A stretch of DNA of 9,579 nucleotides from Pedosphaera sp. (GTDB taxonomy: Bacteria > Verrucomicrobiota > Verrucomicrobiia > Limisphaerales > SXTU01). The notes under the pieces are model-generated. The model did no database searches, was not told where the DNA came from, and was given only the letters and a program-made list of their open reading frames with translations. A program made the translations under genes and the position numbers. The stretch spans positions 1-9,579 of the forward strand of contig SIBB01000102.1 of assembly GCA_009695395.1 (NCBI GenBank). The letters are read 5' to 3'. Position 1 is the stretch's first letter; every line of letters begins with the position of its first letter. Shown in pieces: positions 1-5,805 of the stretch.

Positions 1-125
1 TGCTCACCAGCGGCATCCTCGCCGCCGCGCTGCAAAGCCGGGGAGCCGACGGCCAACGCCTCGCCACGCCCCACCTCGCCGTGAAGTATTTAGCCCCGCA
101 GGAATCGCTCTTCTGGAAGGAGTGA
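1..125 (+). CDS. C-terminal end of an unrecognised protein (partial)
   Basis: The frame beginning at base 3 is open for 40 codons and ends at a TGA at 123-125, so this is the 3' end of a gene that starts outside the window. The visible tail has an alanine-rich helix-like start (ILAAALQSRGADG) and ends in LAVKYLAPQESLFWKE. Codon use, with strong G/C at third positions, matches the confirmed genes, which supports it as real coding sequence. I do not recognise the family from 40 residues and assign no function. It runs toward the - strand genes that follow, and the 22 bases between its stop and the neighbouring fragment contain no convincing terminator. Confidence 0.65.
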   Translation, partial: LTSGILAAALQSRGADGQRLATPHLAVKYLAPQESLFWKE

Positions 126-147
126 AGGGGGAACCCGCCTAACGACT

Positions 148-321
148 TCACCGCGCCGGATTCAAAAGCGTCAGCGTGCGGATCCTGCCGGTCGTGGTGC
201 CGTTGCTGTTCGTCACGCGGGTGCGGAGTTTTATCACCTGGCCGATGGTGAAGGGGCCCAGGGCGTTGCCGCTCGGTTCGGCGGTGTGGGTGTGGCTGAA
301 GCCCTGGTCCACGCCTTCCAC
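148..321 (-). pseudogene. Remnant of the C-terminus of a probable secreted or surface protein
   Basis: On the - strand a 58-codon stop-free stretch runs down to a TGA at 148-150. It is closed upstream by an in-frame stop at 325-327, only 17 bases from the end of the acyl-CoA synthetase gene. It has no ATG; GTG codons at 321 or 312 are the only candidate starts. The translation contains HTAEPSGNALGPFTIGQ, then VIKLRTRVTNSNGTTTG, then RTLTLLNPAR. This alternating, Thr/Asn-rich beta-strand pattern resembles the last beta-sandwich domain of large secreted proteins, where a 'fluid or attribute, valid range, norm' type Ig-like fold would end. Such a domain should follow a long N-terminal part, which is missing, so I read this as a leftover 3' fragment after deletion or rearrangement. 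Short genuine gene is the alternative. The domain identity is pattern recognition only. Confidence 0.45.
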
Positions 322-343
322 TTTTCACTCGCTGGTGGTGGTA

Positions 344-1825
344 TTACTTCGCCATCTCCCGCAGCGCGGTCTTGAGCACCTTGCCGGTGGCGTTGCGCGG
401 GAGTGCGGGGAGGACGCGGTAGTGGCGCGGCACTTTGTAGTCCGCCAGCTTCTCGCGCACGAAGTCGTGCAGCGCCTTCTCGTCGAGCGTCACGCCGTCG
501 GCCAGCACCACGAAGGCCAGCGGTTGCTCGCCGCGTCGCGCGTCCGGCACGCCGATGACGGCGGCGTCCTTCACGCCGGGGAACCGATGGATGACCTCCT
601 CAACCTCGCGCGGATACACGTTGATGCCGTTGACCAGCAGCATGTCCTTCTTGCGGTCGGTGATGTAGTAGAAGCCGTCGGCGTCGCGATGGCCAAGGTC
701 GCCGGTGTAGAGCCAAGCGTCGCGGAGGACGAGCGCGGTTTCCTCCGGCTGGTTCCAGTAGCCGCGCATGACATTCGGGCCCCGAATGCACAGCTCGCCG
801 GTCGCGCCCACGGGGAGTTCGTTGCCGCCATCGTCACGGATGCTCAACTCCACGCCGGGAATCGGCAGGCCGACGCTGCCGGCTTTGGGCGTGCCGAAGA
901 TGGGGTTCACCGTCGCCACCGGGCTGCTCTCCGTCGGGCCGTAGCCTTCGATGAGCGGCAGGTTCGGGAAGCGCGTGTGGAACTGCCGCAGGACTTCGAG
1001 CGGCAACGGCGCGCCGCCGCTGATGCACAGCCGCAAGGACGGCAGCTCCACGCCCGCCGGCAGACCCGCCAGCGCGCGGTGAATCGGCGGCACGGCCGGC
1101 AGCATCGTCGCGCGCCGGTGCGTGATGTCCTCGAGCACGTGCTTGAACGGGCTGACGGACTTCACCAGCACGACGCTCGCGCCCTGGAGCAGCGGGCAGA
1201 GCGTGCCGACGGTGAACATGAAGCTGTGGAACTGGGGCAGCAGCACGAGCAGCCGGTCGTCGTCGCGGAAGTCGAGGCAGGTGAAGCAACTGCGGACGTT
1301 GGCGAGGAAGTTCCCGTGCGTGAGCATCGCGCCCTTGGGGCGGCCCGTGGTGCCGGAGGTGTAGAGCAGCGCGGCGAGGTCGGCCTCGTTCAAGTCGGCG
1401 GGCAAGGGCGCTTCCGCCTCAGCCAGCGCGGCGAAGTCCTCGACGCGGAGGAACTTCAGCCCCGGCTGGAGCGCGGCGAGCTTGGCCTGGTTCTCCGCGA
1501 GGCTGCCGTCCGTGATGACGACCCGCGCGCCGGAGTCGGCGAGGATGAAGGCGACCTCCTCGGGCTTGAGGAAGTTGTTGATGACCGTCACCACGCCGCC
1601 CGCGCGCCAGACGCCAAAGATGGCGGCGGGAAACTCCGGGCAGTTCTTCAGCCACACCGCCACGCGGTCGCCGCGCTGGACACCGAAGTCCCGCGTGAGC
1701 GCACGCGAAAGCCACGCGGCGCGCTGCGCAATCCAATCGTAGGCCAGTTGCGCCTCGCCCCAGAAAATGGCCGGGTGGTAACGGCGGCGCGCGACAGTCT
1801 CGGCGAAGGCGGCGAAGAGGTTCAT
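344..1825 (-). CDS. AMP-forming acyl-CoA synthetase (long-chain fatty acid-CoA ligase type)
   Basis: This 493-residue protein is a class I adenylate-forming enzyme, which activates a carboxylic acid with ATP to an acyl-adenylate and transfers it to coenzyme A. All core motifs are present in order. The phosphate-binding loop YTSGTTGRPKG is at residues 155-165. GYGPTES is at 294-300. The YTGDLG segment (373-378) carries the ribose-binding Asp376, and ITDRKKD follows at 388-394 with hinge Arg391. The C-terminal PRNATGK carries the catalytic Lys482. The LLPQFHSFMFTV stretch (195-206) resembles long-chain acyl-CoA and 4-coumarate ligases, so a fatty acid or aryl acid substrate is likely but unproven. 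The length is slightly below typical FadD (about 560) but normal for compact family members. The ATG at 1825 places the N-terminus as expected; there is no Shine-Dalgarno. The gene lies alone, 163 bases from its same-strand neighbour, so it probably has its own promoter. Confidence 0.93.
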   Translation of the reverse strand: MNLFAAFAETVARRRYHPAIFWGEAQLAYDWIAQRAAWLSRALTRDFGVQRGDRVAVWLKNCPEFPAAIFGVWRAGGVVTVINNFLKPEEVAFILADSGARVVITDGSLAENQAKLAALQPGLKFLRVEDFAALAEAEAPLPADLNEADLAALLYTSGTTGRPKGAMLTHGNFLANVRSCFTCLDFRDDDRLLVLLPQFHSFMFTVGTLCPLLQGASVVLVKSVSPFKHVLEDITHRRATMLPAVPPIHRALAGLPAGVELPSLRLCISGGAPLPLEVLRQFHTRFPNLPLIEGYGPTESSPVATVNPIFGTPKAGSVGLPIPGVELSIRDDGGNELPVGATGELCIRGPNVMRGYWNQPEETALVLRDAWLYTGDLGHRDADGFYYITDRKKDMLLVNGINVYPREVEEVIHRFPGVKDAAVIGVPDARRGEQPLAFVVLADGVTLDEKALHDFVREKLADYKVPRHYRVLPALPRNATGKVLKTALREMAK

Positions 1826-1878
1826 TGGCGCAAGGGTAAGAAAATTCGCGGCGACACCAACACTGAATTCGAGGCGGA

Positions 1879-1884
1879 TTTATA
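1879..1884 (-). promoter_or_regulatory. Possible -10 element for the acyl-CoA synthetase gene
   Basis: On the - strand the hexamer TATAAA lies 54 bases upstream of the synthetase ATG, in the most AT-rich patch of an otherwise GC-rich 163-base gap. No good -35 hexamer sits 16-18 bases further upstream. A TTGACG at 1942-1947 is too far away to pair with it. Weak, position-based evidence only. Confidence 0.25.
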
Positions 1885-1988
1885 AAGGGAGCAGGAGCGA
1901 CAGGGCGGGAAGGCAGGGCCGCGTCAGAAAAACACACCAATCGTCAAACTGCCCGCCCAAATTCCAGCACGCTGCCGTCGGCCGATGC

Positions 1989-2801
1989 TCATGCAAACGC
2001 CGTCTTCAAATACTCGATGCTCTTCGTCGCGATGACCTCGGGGCCTTCCGTGAAGTCGAACACCTCCACCGACACGTAGCCTTCGTAACCCACTTCCTTC
2101 AGCGCGGCGGCGATCGGAACGAAGTCCACGTTGCCGAAGCCGGGGCCTTTCAGGTTCGCGTCATTGGCGTGGAAGTAGGCGAACTCGCCCCGACTCTCGC
2201 GGATGATCTGCGGGATGGGCTTGGCCTCGGAGGACATCGCCTTCACGTCGAGGATGACTTTGAAGTTCGCTGAGTTGAGCTGCTTCGTGAACCGGATGCC
2301 GTCCGCAGCCGTGTTGATGAAGTTCGTCTCCACCGGCGCGAGCGGCTCGAAGCAAATCGTCACGCCCCGGTCCTCCGCGCGCTTCACCGCGTCGCGGAAC
2401 ACGTCCGTGCCCCAGGCCCATGCCTGCTCGAAGGTGACGCCGGGCATCACGTTGCGCTGCTTGGGCGAGCCGACCACGATGGTGCGCCCGCCGAAGTCCG
2501 CGCAGCAGTCCACGAGGTCGCAAAAATACTGCCCGGTCTTCGCGCGCACTTCCGCGTCCGGGCTGGTGAGATACATCCCCTCGGCCTTCACGAGCACCCA
2601 GTGGATGCCGGAGATGGCGATGCCCGCGCGCGCCGCCGCGTCCTTGATGCGCGTGCGCTCGGTGGCGGAAATCTCCGTGACGTAGTTGGCGAGCGTGAAG
2701 GGCGCGATCTCCACGGCGTCGTAGCCGGCCTTCGCCGCGTAGGCGAACGTGTCCTCAATGCGCCAGCCTTGGAAGATCTCGTTGCAGATGCCGAATTTCA
2801 T
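1989..2801 (-). CDS. Hydroxypyruvate-isomerase-like sugar isomerase (xylose isomerase-like TIM barrel)
   Basis: This 270-residue soluble protein belongs to the AP endonuclease 2 / xylose-isomerase-like TIM-barrel superfamily. Members with this pattern isomerise or epimerise small sugars, hydroxypyruvate or inositol derivatives using a divalent metal. It opens with beta-strand 1 (MKFGICNEIF). The metal-binding set is visible: Glu152 in FEPLAP, Asp185 in ILDVKAM, His211 in FHAND and Glu246 in VSVEVFDF. His67 in GIHW is a further typical active-site residue. The frame stays open upstream to an ATG at 2882, but the 27 added residues are Arg/Pro-rich and precede the natural first strand, so I chose the ATG at 2801. 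It is divergent from the TauE/SafE gene across 134 bases. The exact substrate cannot be deduced; hydroxypyruvate isomerase and tagatose-3-epimerase relatives share the fold. Confidence 0.88.
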   Translation of the reverse strand: MKFGICNEIFQGWRIEDTFAYAAKAGYDAVEIAPFTLANYVTEISATERTRIKDAAARAGIAISGIHWVLVKAEGMYLTSPDAEVRAKTGQYFCDLVDCCADFGGRTIVVGSPKQRNVMPGVTFEQAWAWGTDVFRDAVKRAEDRGVTICFEPLAPVETNFINTAADGIRFTKQLNSANFKVILDVKAMSSEAKPIPQIIRESRGEFAYFHANDANLKGPGFGNVDFVPIAAALKEVGYEGYVSVEVFDFTEGPEVIATKSIEYLKTAFA

Positions 2802-2935
2802 GCGAGCGATTAAGTCGCGCCGAGGACGGCGAGGGCAAGACAATCGTTGCCGGGGAGGTGGGGCGTGGAGCAACTGCTTCACATCTCATCCAGCCCAGCC
2901 TTGCCCCCCGCGCTGGGAGCGGGCATGAAGTTGGC

Positions 2936-3301
2936 ATGAACTTGTTTCTGGCCGGGGTTATCGGGCTAATCGGTGGCATCACGAGCGGACTCTTCGGCGT
3001 GGGCGGTGGCGTGGTGATCGTGCCGGCCATGTTGCTGCTGCTCGGATCGCAGGTGACCGACATCAAGCAGGCCATCGGCACGTCGCTCGCGGTCATCGTG
3101 CCGACGGCACTGATCGGCTCGTGGAAGCACCACGGGCAGGGCAACGTGATCTGGCCGGTGGTCATGGCGCTCGTGCCGACGGCGCTGGCAGGCGGCTACC
3201 TCGGCGCGTGGCTGACGACGAAGATTCCGGCGGATGACTTGAAGAAGGCGTTTGGTGGGTTCCTCGTGCTGGTGGGGTGCAAACTGCTGTTCTTCAAGTG
3301 A
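2936..3301 (+). CDS. Half-length TauE/SafE-family membrane permease
   Basis: This 121-residue, strongly hydrophobic protein begins FLAGVIGLIGGITSGLFGVG, followed by GGVVIVPAMLLLLG. That is the glycine-rich first helix pair typical of TauE/SafE (sulfite exporter/DUF81) permeases. About four membrane segments can be drawn, near residues 4-21, 23-37, 47-62 and 71-92, with another hydrophobic stretch at 104-119. Full TauE/SafE proteins are about 240-270 residues and consist of two inverted halves. Here only one half is present, and it ends cleanly in GCKLLFFK. It could work as a homodimer. Substrates of the family include sulfite and other organosulfur or carboxylate anions; none can be assigned here. 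The frame extends to an ATG at 2858, but the extra 26 residues are not hydrophobic and overlap the divergent gene's leader, so the ATG at 2936 is preferred. A small GC hairpin (2907-2923) lies just upstream. Confidence 0.85.
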   Translation: MNLFLAGVIGLIGGITSGLFGVGGGVVIVPAMLLLLGSQVTDIKQAIGTSLAVIVPTALIGSWKHHGQGNVIWPVVMALVPTALAGGYLGAWLTTKIPADDLKKAFGGFLVLVGCKLLFFK

Positions 3302-3333
3302 GCAGTTGAACCGCGAAGGTGTCGGCCATTCGA

Positions 3334-3347
3334 TGGCAACGCTGCCA
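3334..3347. repeat. Small palindrome TGGCA-ACGC-TGCCA
   Basis: A 5-base-pair stem with a 4-base loop begins 33 bases after the TauE/SafE stop codon. There is no T-run after it, so it would be at best a weak terminator. Its core GGCAACGCTGCC differs by one base from GGCAGCGCTGCC at 3924-3935, on the other side of the Gre-like gene. Confidence 0.45.
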
Positions 3348-3365
3348 AAGTCCTTCAAATGTCCC

Positions 3366-3378
3366 GCTGTTTCGCAGC
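3366..3378. repeat. Small palindrome GCTG-TTTCG-CAGC
   Basis: A 4-base-pair stem with a 5-base loop, lying between the hairpins at 3334-3347 and 3388-3406. On its own it would not be notable. As the middle member of three hairpins within 73 bases it looks like part of a composite palindromic repeat. Confidence 0.35.
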
Positions 3379-3387
3379 AGCACAAGT

Positions 3388-3406
3388 GGCAGGCGAGACG
3401 CCTGCC
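3388..3406. repeat. Perfect palindromic repeat abutting the Gre-like gene
   Basis: GGCAGGCG-AGA-CGCCTGCC is a perfect 8-base-pair inverted repeat with a 3-base loop, ending 9 bases before the ATG of the Gre-like gene. Read in one frame the surrounding bases give SGRRDACP and in another AGETPA. I associate these strings with spurious short ORFs across Verrucomicrobiota, which suggests a dispersed genomic repeat; this is recollection, not a search. In RNA the hairpin would occupy the place where a ribosome binding site normally lies, so it may affect translation of the gene downstream. Confidence 0.6.
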
Positions 3407-3415
3407 CCCCTATTC

Positions 3416-3922
3416 ATGAGCAAAGCCTTCACGCGCGAAGACGACCAACCGGAGCCGCCCGTGGTCACGCGGCGCATCTCCTCGCTGCCGCCCGGCACGC
3501 AAAACCTGATGACGCCGGACGGCGCGCAACGGCTCCGCGAGGAATTCGCCCGGCTGCAAGCTGCCCGCGAGCAACTTCTCGCCGTGAAGGGCGACCCTGA
3601 CAAACCACAAAAACTCGCAGCCATCGAACAACGCGCCCTGCTCCTCGACGATTGCCTTCGCACCGCCTCCGTCGTCCAGCCTCCCGCCACTCCCGACGAC
3701 CGCGCGCGCTTCGGCGCGACCGTCACGGTGCGCAGAGCGGACAAAACCGAGGCGCGCCACCGCATCGTGGGTGTGGACGAGGTGGATTTCGACCGCGGCT
3801 GGGTGAGCTGGCGCTCGCCCATCGCGAAGGCGCTGCTCAACGCGAGCGTCGGCCAACGCGTCCGGGTAAAGCTGCCCGGCGGCGAGACGGAGTTGGAAAT
3901 CGTGGCCGTCGCCTACGAGTAG
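3416..3922 (+). CDS. Gre-like transcription factor with a shortened coiled coil (GreA/GreB family)
   Basis: This 168-residue protein pairs an N-terminal helical hairpin with a C-terminal FKBP-like domain, the layout of GreA/GreB factors, which bind the RNA polymerase secondary channel and stimulate cleavage of backtracked transcripts. The C-terminal domain is clear from FGATVTV (99-105), HRIVGVDEVDF (115-125), SPIAKALLN (134-142) and the closing VKLPGGETELEIVAV. The coiled coil runs from about residue 33 (TPDGAQRLREEFARL) to 87. It appears roughly 14 residues shorter than in E. coli GreA. It also lacks the GD(L/R)xEN(A) tip that supplies the catalytic acidic pair; the turn reads KGDPDKPQ. It may therefore act as a regulator, like Rnk or Gfh-type proteins, rather than a cleavage factor. 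An unusual Pro-rich N-terminal extension (MSKAFTREDD and on to residue 30) precedes the helices. The ATG at 3416 is chosen because an upstream in-frame ATG at 3359 would only add repeat-derived residues. Confidence 0.8.
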   Translation: MSKAFTREDDQPEPPVVTRRISSLPPGTQNLMTPDGAQRLREEFARLQAAREQLLAVKGDPDKPQKLAAIEQRALLLDDCLRTASVVQPPATPDDRARFGATVTVRRADKTEARHRIVGVDEVDFDRGWVSWRSPIAKALLNASVGQRVRVKLPGGETELEIVAVAYE

Positions 3923-3923
3923 C

Positions 3924-3935
3924 GGCAGCGCTGCC
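3924..3935. terminator. Short palindrome between convergent genes, possible bidirectional stop
   Basis: GGCAGCGCTGCC is a perfect 12-base palindrome in the 18 bases separating the Gre-like stop codon from the stop codon of the convergent isomerase. Its position suits a shared transcription end. However, no T-run follows on either strand and the practical stem is only about four base pairs, so it may simply be a repeat half. Confidence 0.3.
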
Positions 3936-3940
3936 CCGCT

Positions 3941-4936
3941 TCAGCCCAGCGCTCCGAAGACGTTGCGACAGTGCCGCACGCTTAGTTCCAGTTCGGCCAA
4001 TTGATAGTCTTGCTCGGCGCGCAGTTCGTCCCTGCCAGGCGATGGCGTGAACGGCTCGTGCGGTTCACCAGCGCGGGCGAGACGCTGCATCTGGGGCAGG
4101 GTCTGCGGCGTCGCACCCGGGTAGGCGTCCCAGAAGCAGTCGCGCAGGAACGGCAGGGAAATAGGGCGACCCGAGATCGTCTCCACAATCACCGGCGCGT
4201 TCGGACACAGCTCGGCGAATCGGCGGAAGAACGCGGGCCAGTCCACCAACCCCGTGCCGACCGAGGTCCATTGCAGCGTCGCGCCCTCCGGCGTTTCCCA
4301 CAGATACGAGTCGCGAATCCCCGTGCAGACGGTGACAGGACCGAGCGTTTCGAGCGCGGCCTGCGGCTCCTCCAAGGCCCACAGCGCGTTGCCAGTGTCG
4401 AGCGTCGCGCCCACGAAGTCGCGCCCCGCCATGTCGATGAGTTCGATCAACTCAGTGGAGTTCATGTCGCCCGCGTGGTTCTCGACGGCGATCTTGATAC
4501 CCGCGTCGAGCGCCTCGGTCCGCACCTGCCGCAGCACGCCGACGGTCTCGGCCATCCGTGCGGCGATTCCGCCAAGACTGCTACGGTCGTCCACCTTCCC
4601 CAGCACGCAGCGCGCGAGGGGGGAGCCGATCGCCTTCGCGATGCGGAGGCAGAGACGAAGTTGCTCCTCCGCCGAGCCGCGGCGCGGGTCGAACATCACG
4701 GAGGCCGGGCAGATGCTCAACATACCCGCGTAGAGCGCGAGGCCGAGGTCGTCCGCGCGGCTCTTGAGGTCGCGGAGGTCCGCATCGGCGAGTGATTCAT
4801 ACACGTCGAAGTCCGAGAAGAGCACGGCGTCGAGCTGAAGCGACGCGGCGTGGTCGAGGATTTGGCGCGCTTTCCAGCCGAGGGCACGGAGGGCGTAGTT
4901 GTCGAAGCCAAGCTTGGGGGAGAAGTGAGTTTTCAT
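3941..4936 (-). CDS. Sugar phosphate isomerase/epimerase family protein (xylose isomerase-like TIM barrel)
   Basis: This 331-residue protein is a second, distantly related member of the xylose-isomerase-like TIM-barrel superfamily; its biological substrate is unknown. It starts with strand 1 (KLGFDNYALRALGW). Metal-site motifs are Glu152 and His154 in VENHAGD, Asp180 in ATLDTGN followed by ALWALE, and Glu252 in VIVETISG. The motif that usually reads H-x-R/K-D in this family is CTGIRDS here, with Gly206 where the metal-binding His is expected (Asp209 is kept), so the metal site may be altered. The C-terminal 60 residues (from about 270) form a charged helical tail beyond the barrel. An in-frame ATG at 4963 would add nine residues (MGLNPPAPA); I prefer 4936 because it directly precedes the barrel, though neither start has a good Shine-Dalgarno. 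The gene is divergent from exonuclease III and converges on the Gre-like gene. Confidence 0.84.
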   Translation of the reverse strand: MKTHFSPKLGFDNYALRALGWKARQILDHAASLQLDAVLFSDFDVYESLADADLRDLKSRADDLGLALYAGMLSICPASVMFDPRRGSAEEQLRLCLRIAKAIGSPLARCVLGKVDDRSSLGGIAARMAETVGVLRQVRTEALDAGIKIAVENHAGDMNSTELIELIDMAGRDFVGATLDTGNALWALEEPQAALETLGPVTVCTGIRDSYLWETPEGATLQWTSVGTGLVDWPAFFRRFAELCPNAPVIVETISGRPISLPFLRDCFWDAYPGATPQTLPQMQRLARAGEPHEPFTPSPGRDELRAEQDYQLAELELSVRHCRNVFGALG

Positions 4937-5010
4937 CGCGGGCGCGGGGGGATTGAGGCCCATTGCCCTACGTTTGCAAAGCGCGAAACCGCCTGTTACC
5001 CTCGCGGCTG

Positions 5011-5763
5011 GTGAAACTCATTTCCTGGAACGTCAACGGCCTGCGCGCCGTGTTGAAGAAGAACTTCCTCGCCTTCCTCGCCGACGAAGCCCCCGACGTG
5101 CTCTGCCTGCAAGAAACCAAATGCACGCCCGACGACGTGGAGCAGCTCTGGCCGGCGGCTTACACGACGTATTGGAACTCCGCCGAAAAGAAGGGCTACA
5201 GCGGCACGGCGATTTTTACCAAGACGCGTCCGCTCAAGGTCACGAACCACCTCGGCATCGCCGAGCACGACCGCGAGGGCCGCGTCATCACCGCCGAGTA
5301 TCCGGGTTTCCACCTCGTGAATGTCTATGTGCCGAACTCGAAGCGCGAGCTGACACGCCTGCCGTATCGCCAGCAATGGGACCGGGACTTCCTCGCGCAC
5401 CTCAAGAATCTGGAGCAGACCAAGCCGGTCATCTGGTGCGGCGATTTGAACGTAGCCCATACTGCACTGGACCTCGCGAACCCGAAGGCCAACGTGAAGA
5501 ACCACGGCTTCACGCCAGAGGAGCGCGCAGGCTTCGACGCCAGCGTGAACGCGGGCTTCGTGGACAGCTTCCGCGAATTCGAGAAGGCCGGCGGACATTA
5601 CACTTGGTGGAGTCCGATGATGGGAGCGCGCGCGCGGAACATCGGCTGGCGGCTGGATTACTTCCTCCTCAGCGCCGCGCTGCGTCCGAAGCTGAAGTCC
5701 GCCTTTATTCGGAAAAACGTGCTGGGCAGCGACCATTGCCCGGTTGGGATTGAACTAATGTAG
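5011..5763 (+). CDS. xth: Exodeoxyribonuclease III (AP endonuclease, EEP family)
   Basis: This 250-residue enzyme is the base-excision-repair nuclease that cuts DNA at abasic sites and removes 3' blocking groups or nucleotides from duplex DNA. It matches the family from the first residue (KLISWNVNGLRA). The catalytic set is complete: Asn7, metal-binding Glu35 in LCLQETK, Tyr106 in VNVYVPN, Asp145 and Asn147 in GDLNVAH, Asp216 in WRLDYFL, and the terminal Asp241-His242 pair in GSDHCPVGIEL. The family-consistent start is a GTG at 5011; an upstream ATG at 4963 would add 16 residues of unrelated sequence. Length is normal for the xth/ExoA type (250-270). There is no Shine-Dalgarno. The PSCyt gene starts 42 bases downstream on the same strand, but the functions are unrelated and co-transcription is not implied. 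Confidence 0.95.
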   Translation: MKLISWNVNGLRAVLKKNFLAFLADEAPDVLCLQETKCTPDDVEQLWPAAYTTYWNSAEKKGYSGTAIFTKTRPLKVTNHLGIAEHDREGRVITAEYPGFHLVNVYVPNSKRELTRLPYRQQWDRDFLAHLKNLEQTKPVIWCGDLNVAHTALDLANPKANVKNHGFTPEERAGFDASVNAGFVDSFREFEKAGGHYTWWSPMMGARARNIGWRLDYFLLSAALRPKLKSAFIRKNVLGSDHCPVGIELM

Positions 5764-5805
5764 CCGCCGAGGTGAGGAGGCAGAACCAGCGAAACCTGCT
5801 CGAAG

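Noticed and set aside
176..1885. 569-codon open frame on the + strand opposite the acyl-CoA synthetase
   Set aside because: It is the complement of a gene with all catalytic motifs intact. Its translation is Arg/His/Val/Glu-rich with no recognisable domain, as expected of an antisense frame in GC-rich DNA.
1942..1947. TTGACG on the - strand as a -35 promoter hexamer
   Set aside because: The sequence 17 bases downstream is ACGCGG, not a -10 element, and the TATAAA at 1879-1884 is too far away.
1903..1958. GGGCGGG and CCCGCCC as a possible terminator between the two - strand genes
   Set aside because: The 7-base arms are separated by 42 bases and no T-run follows; chance pairing is likely in this base composition.
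2802..2882. Upstream ATG at 2882 for the hydroxypyruvate-isomerase-like protein
   Set aside because: The extra 27 residues are Arg/Pro-rich and unlike the family, whose proteins begin with the first barrel strand at 2801.
2907..2923. CCCGC/GCGGG hairpin just upstream of the TauE/SafE gene as a regulatory element
   Set aside because: Only five base pairs of pure G/C with no conserved context; not distinguishable from background.
4953..5753. 266-codon open frame overlapping exodeoxyribonuclease III in another + frame
   Set aside because: Arg/Pro-rich, no domain, and fully overlapped by a canonical nuclease with every catalytic residue.
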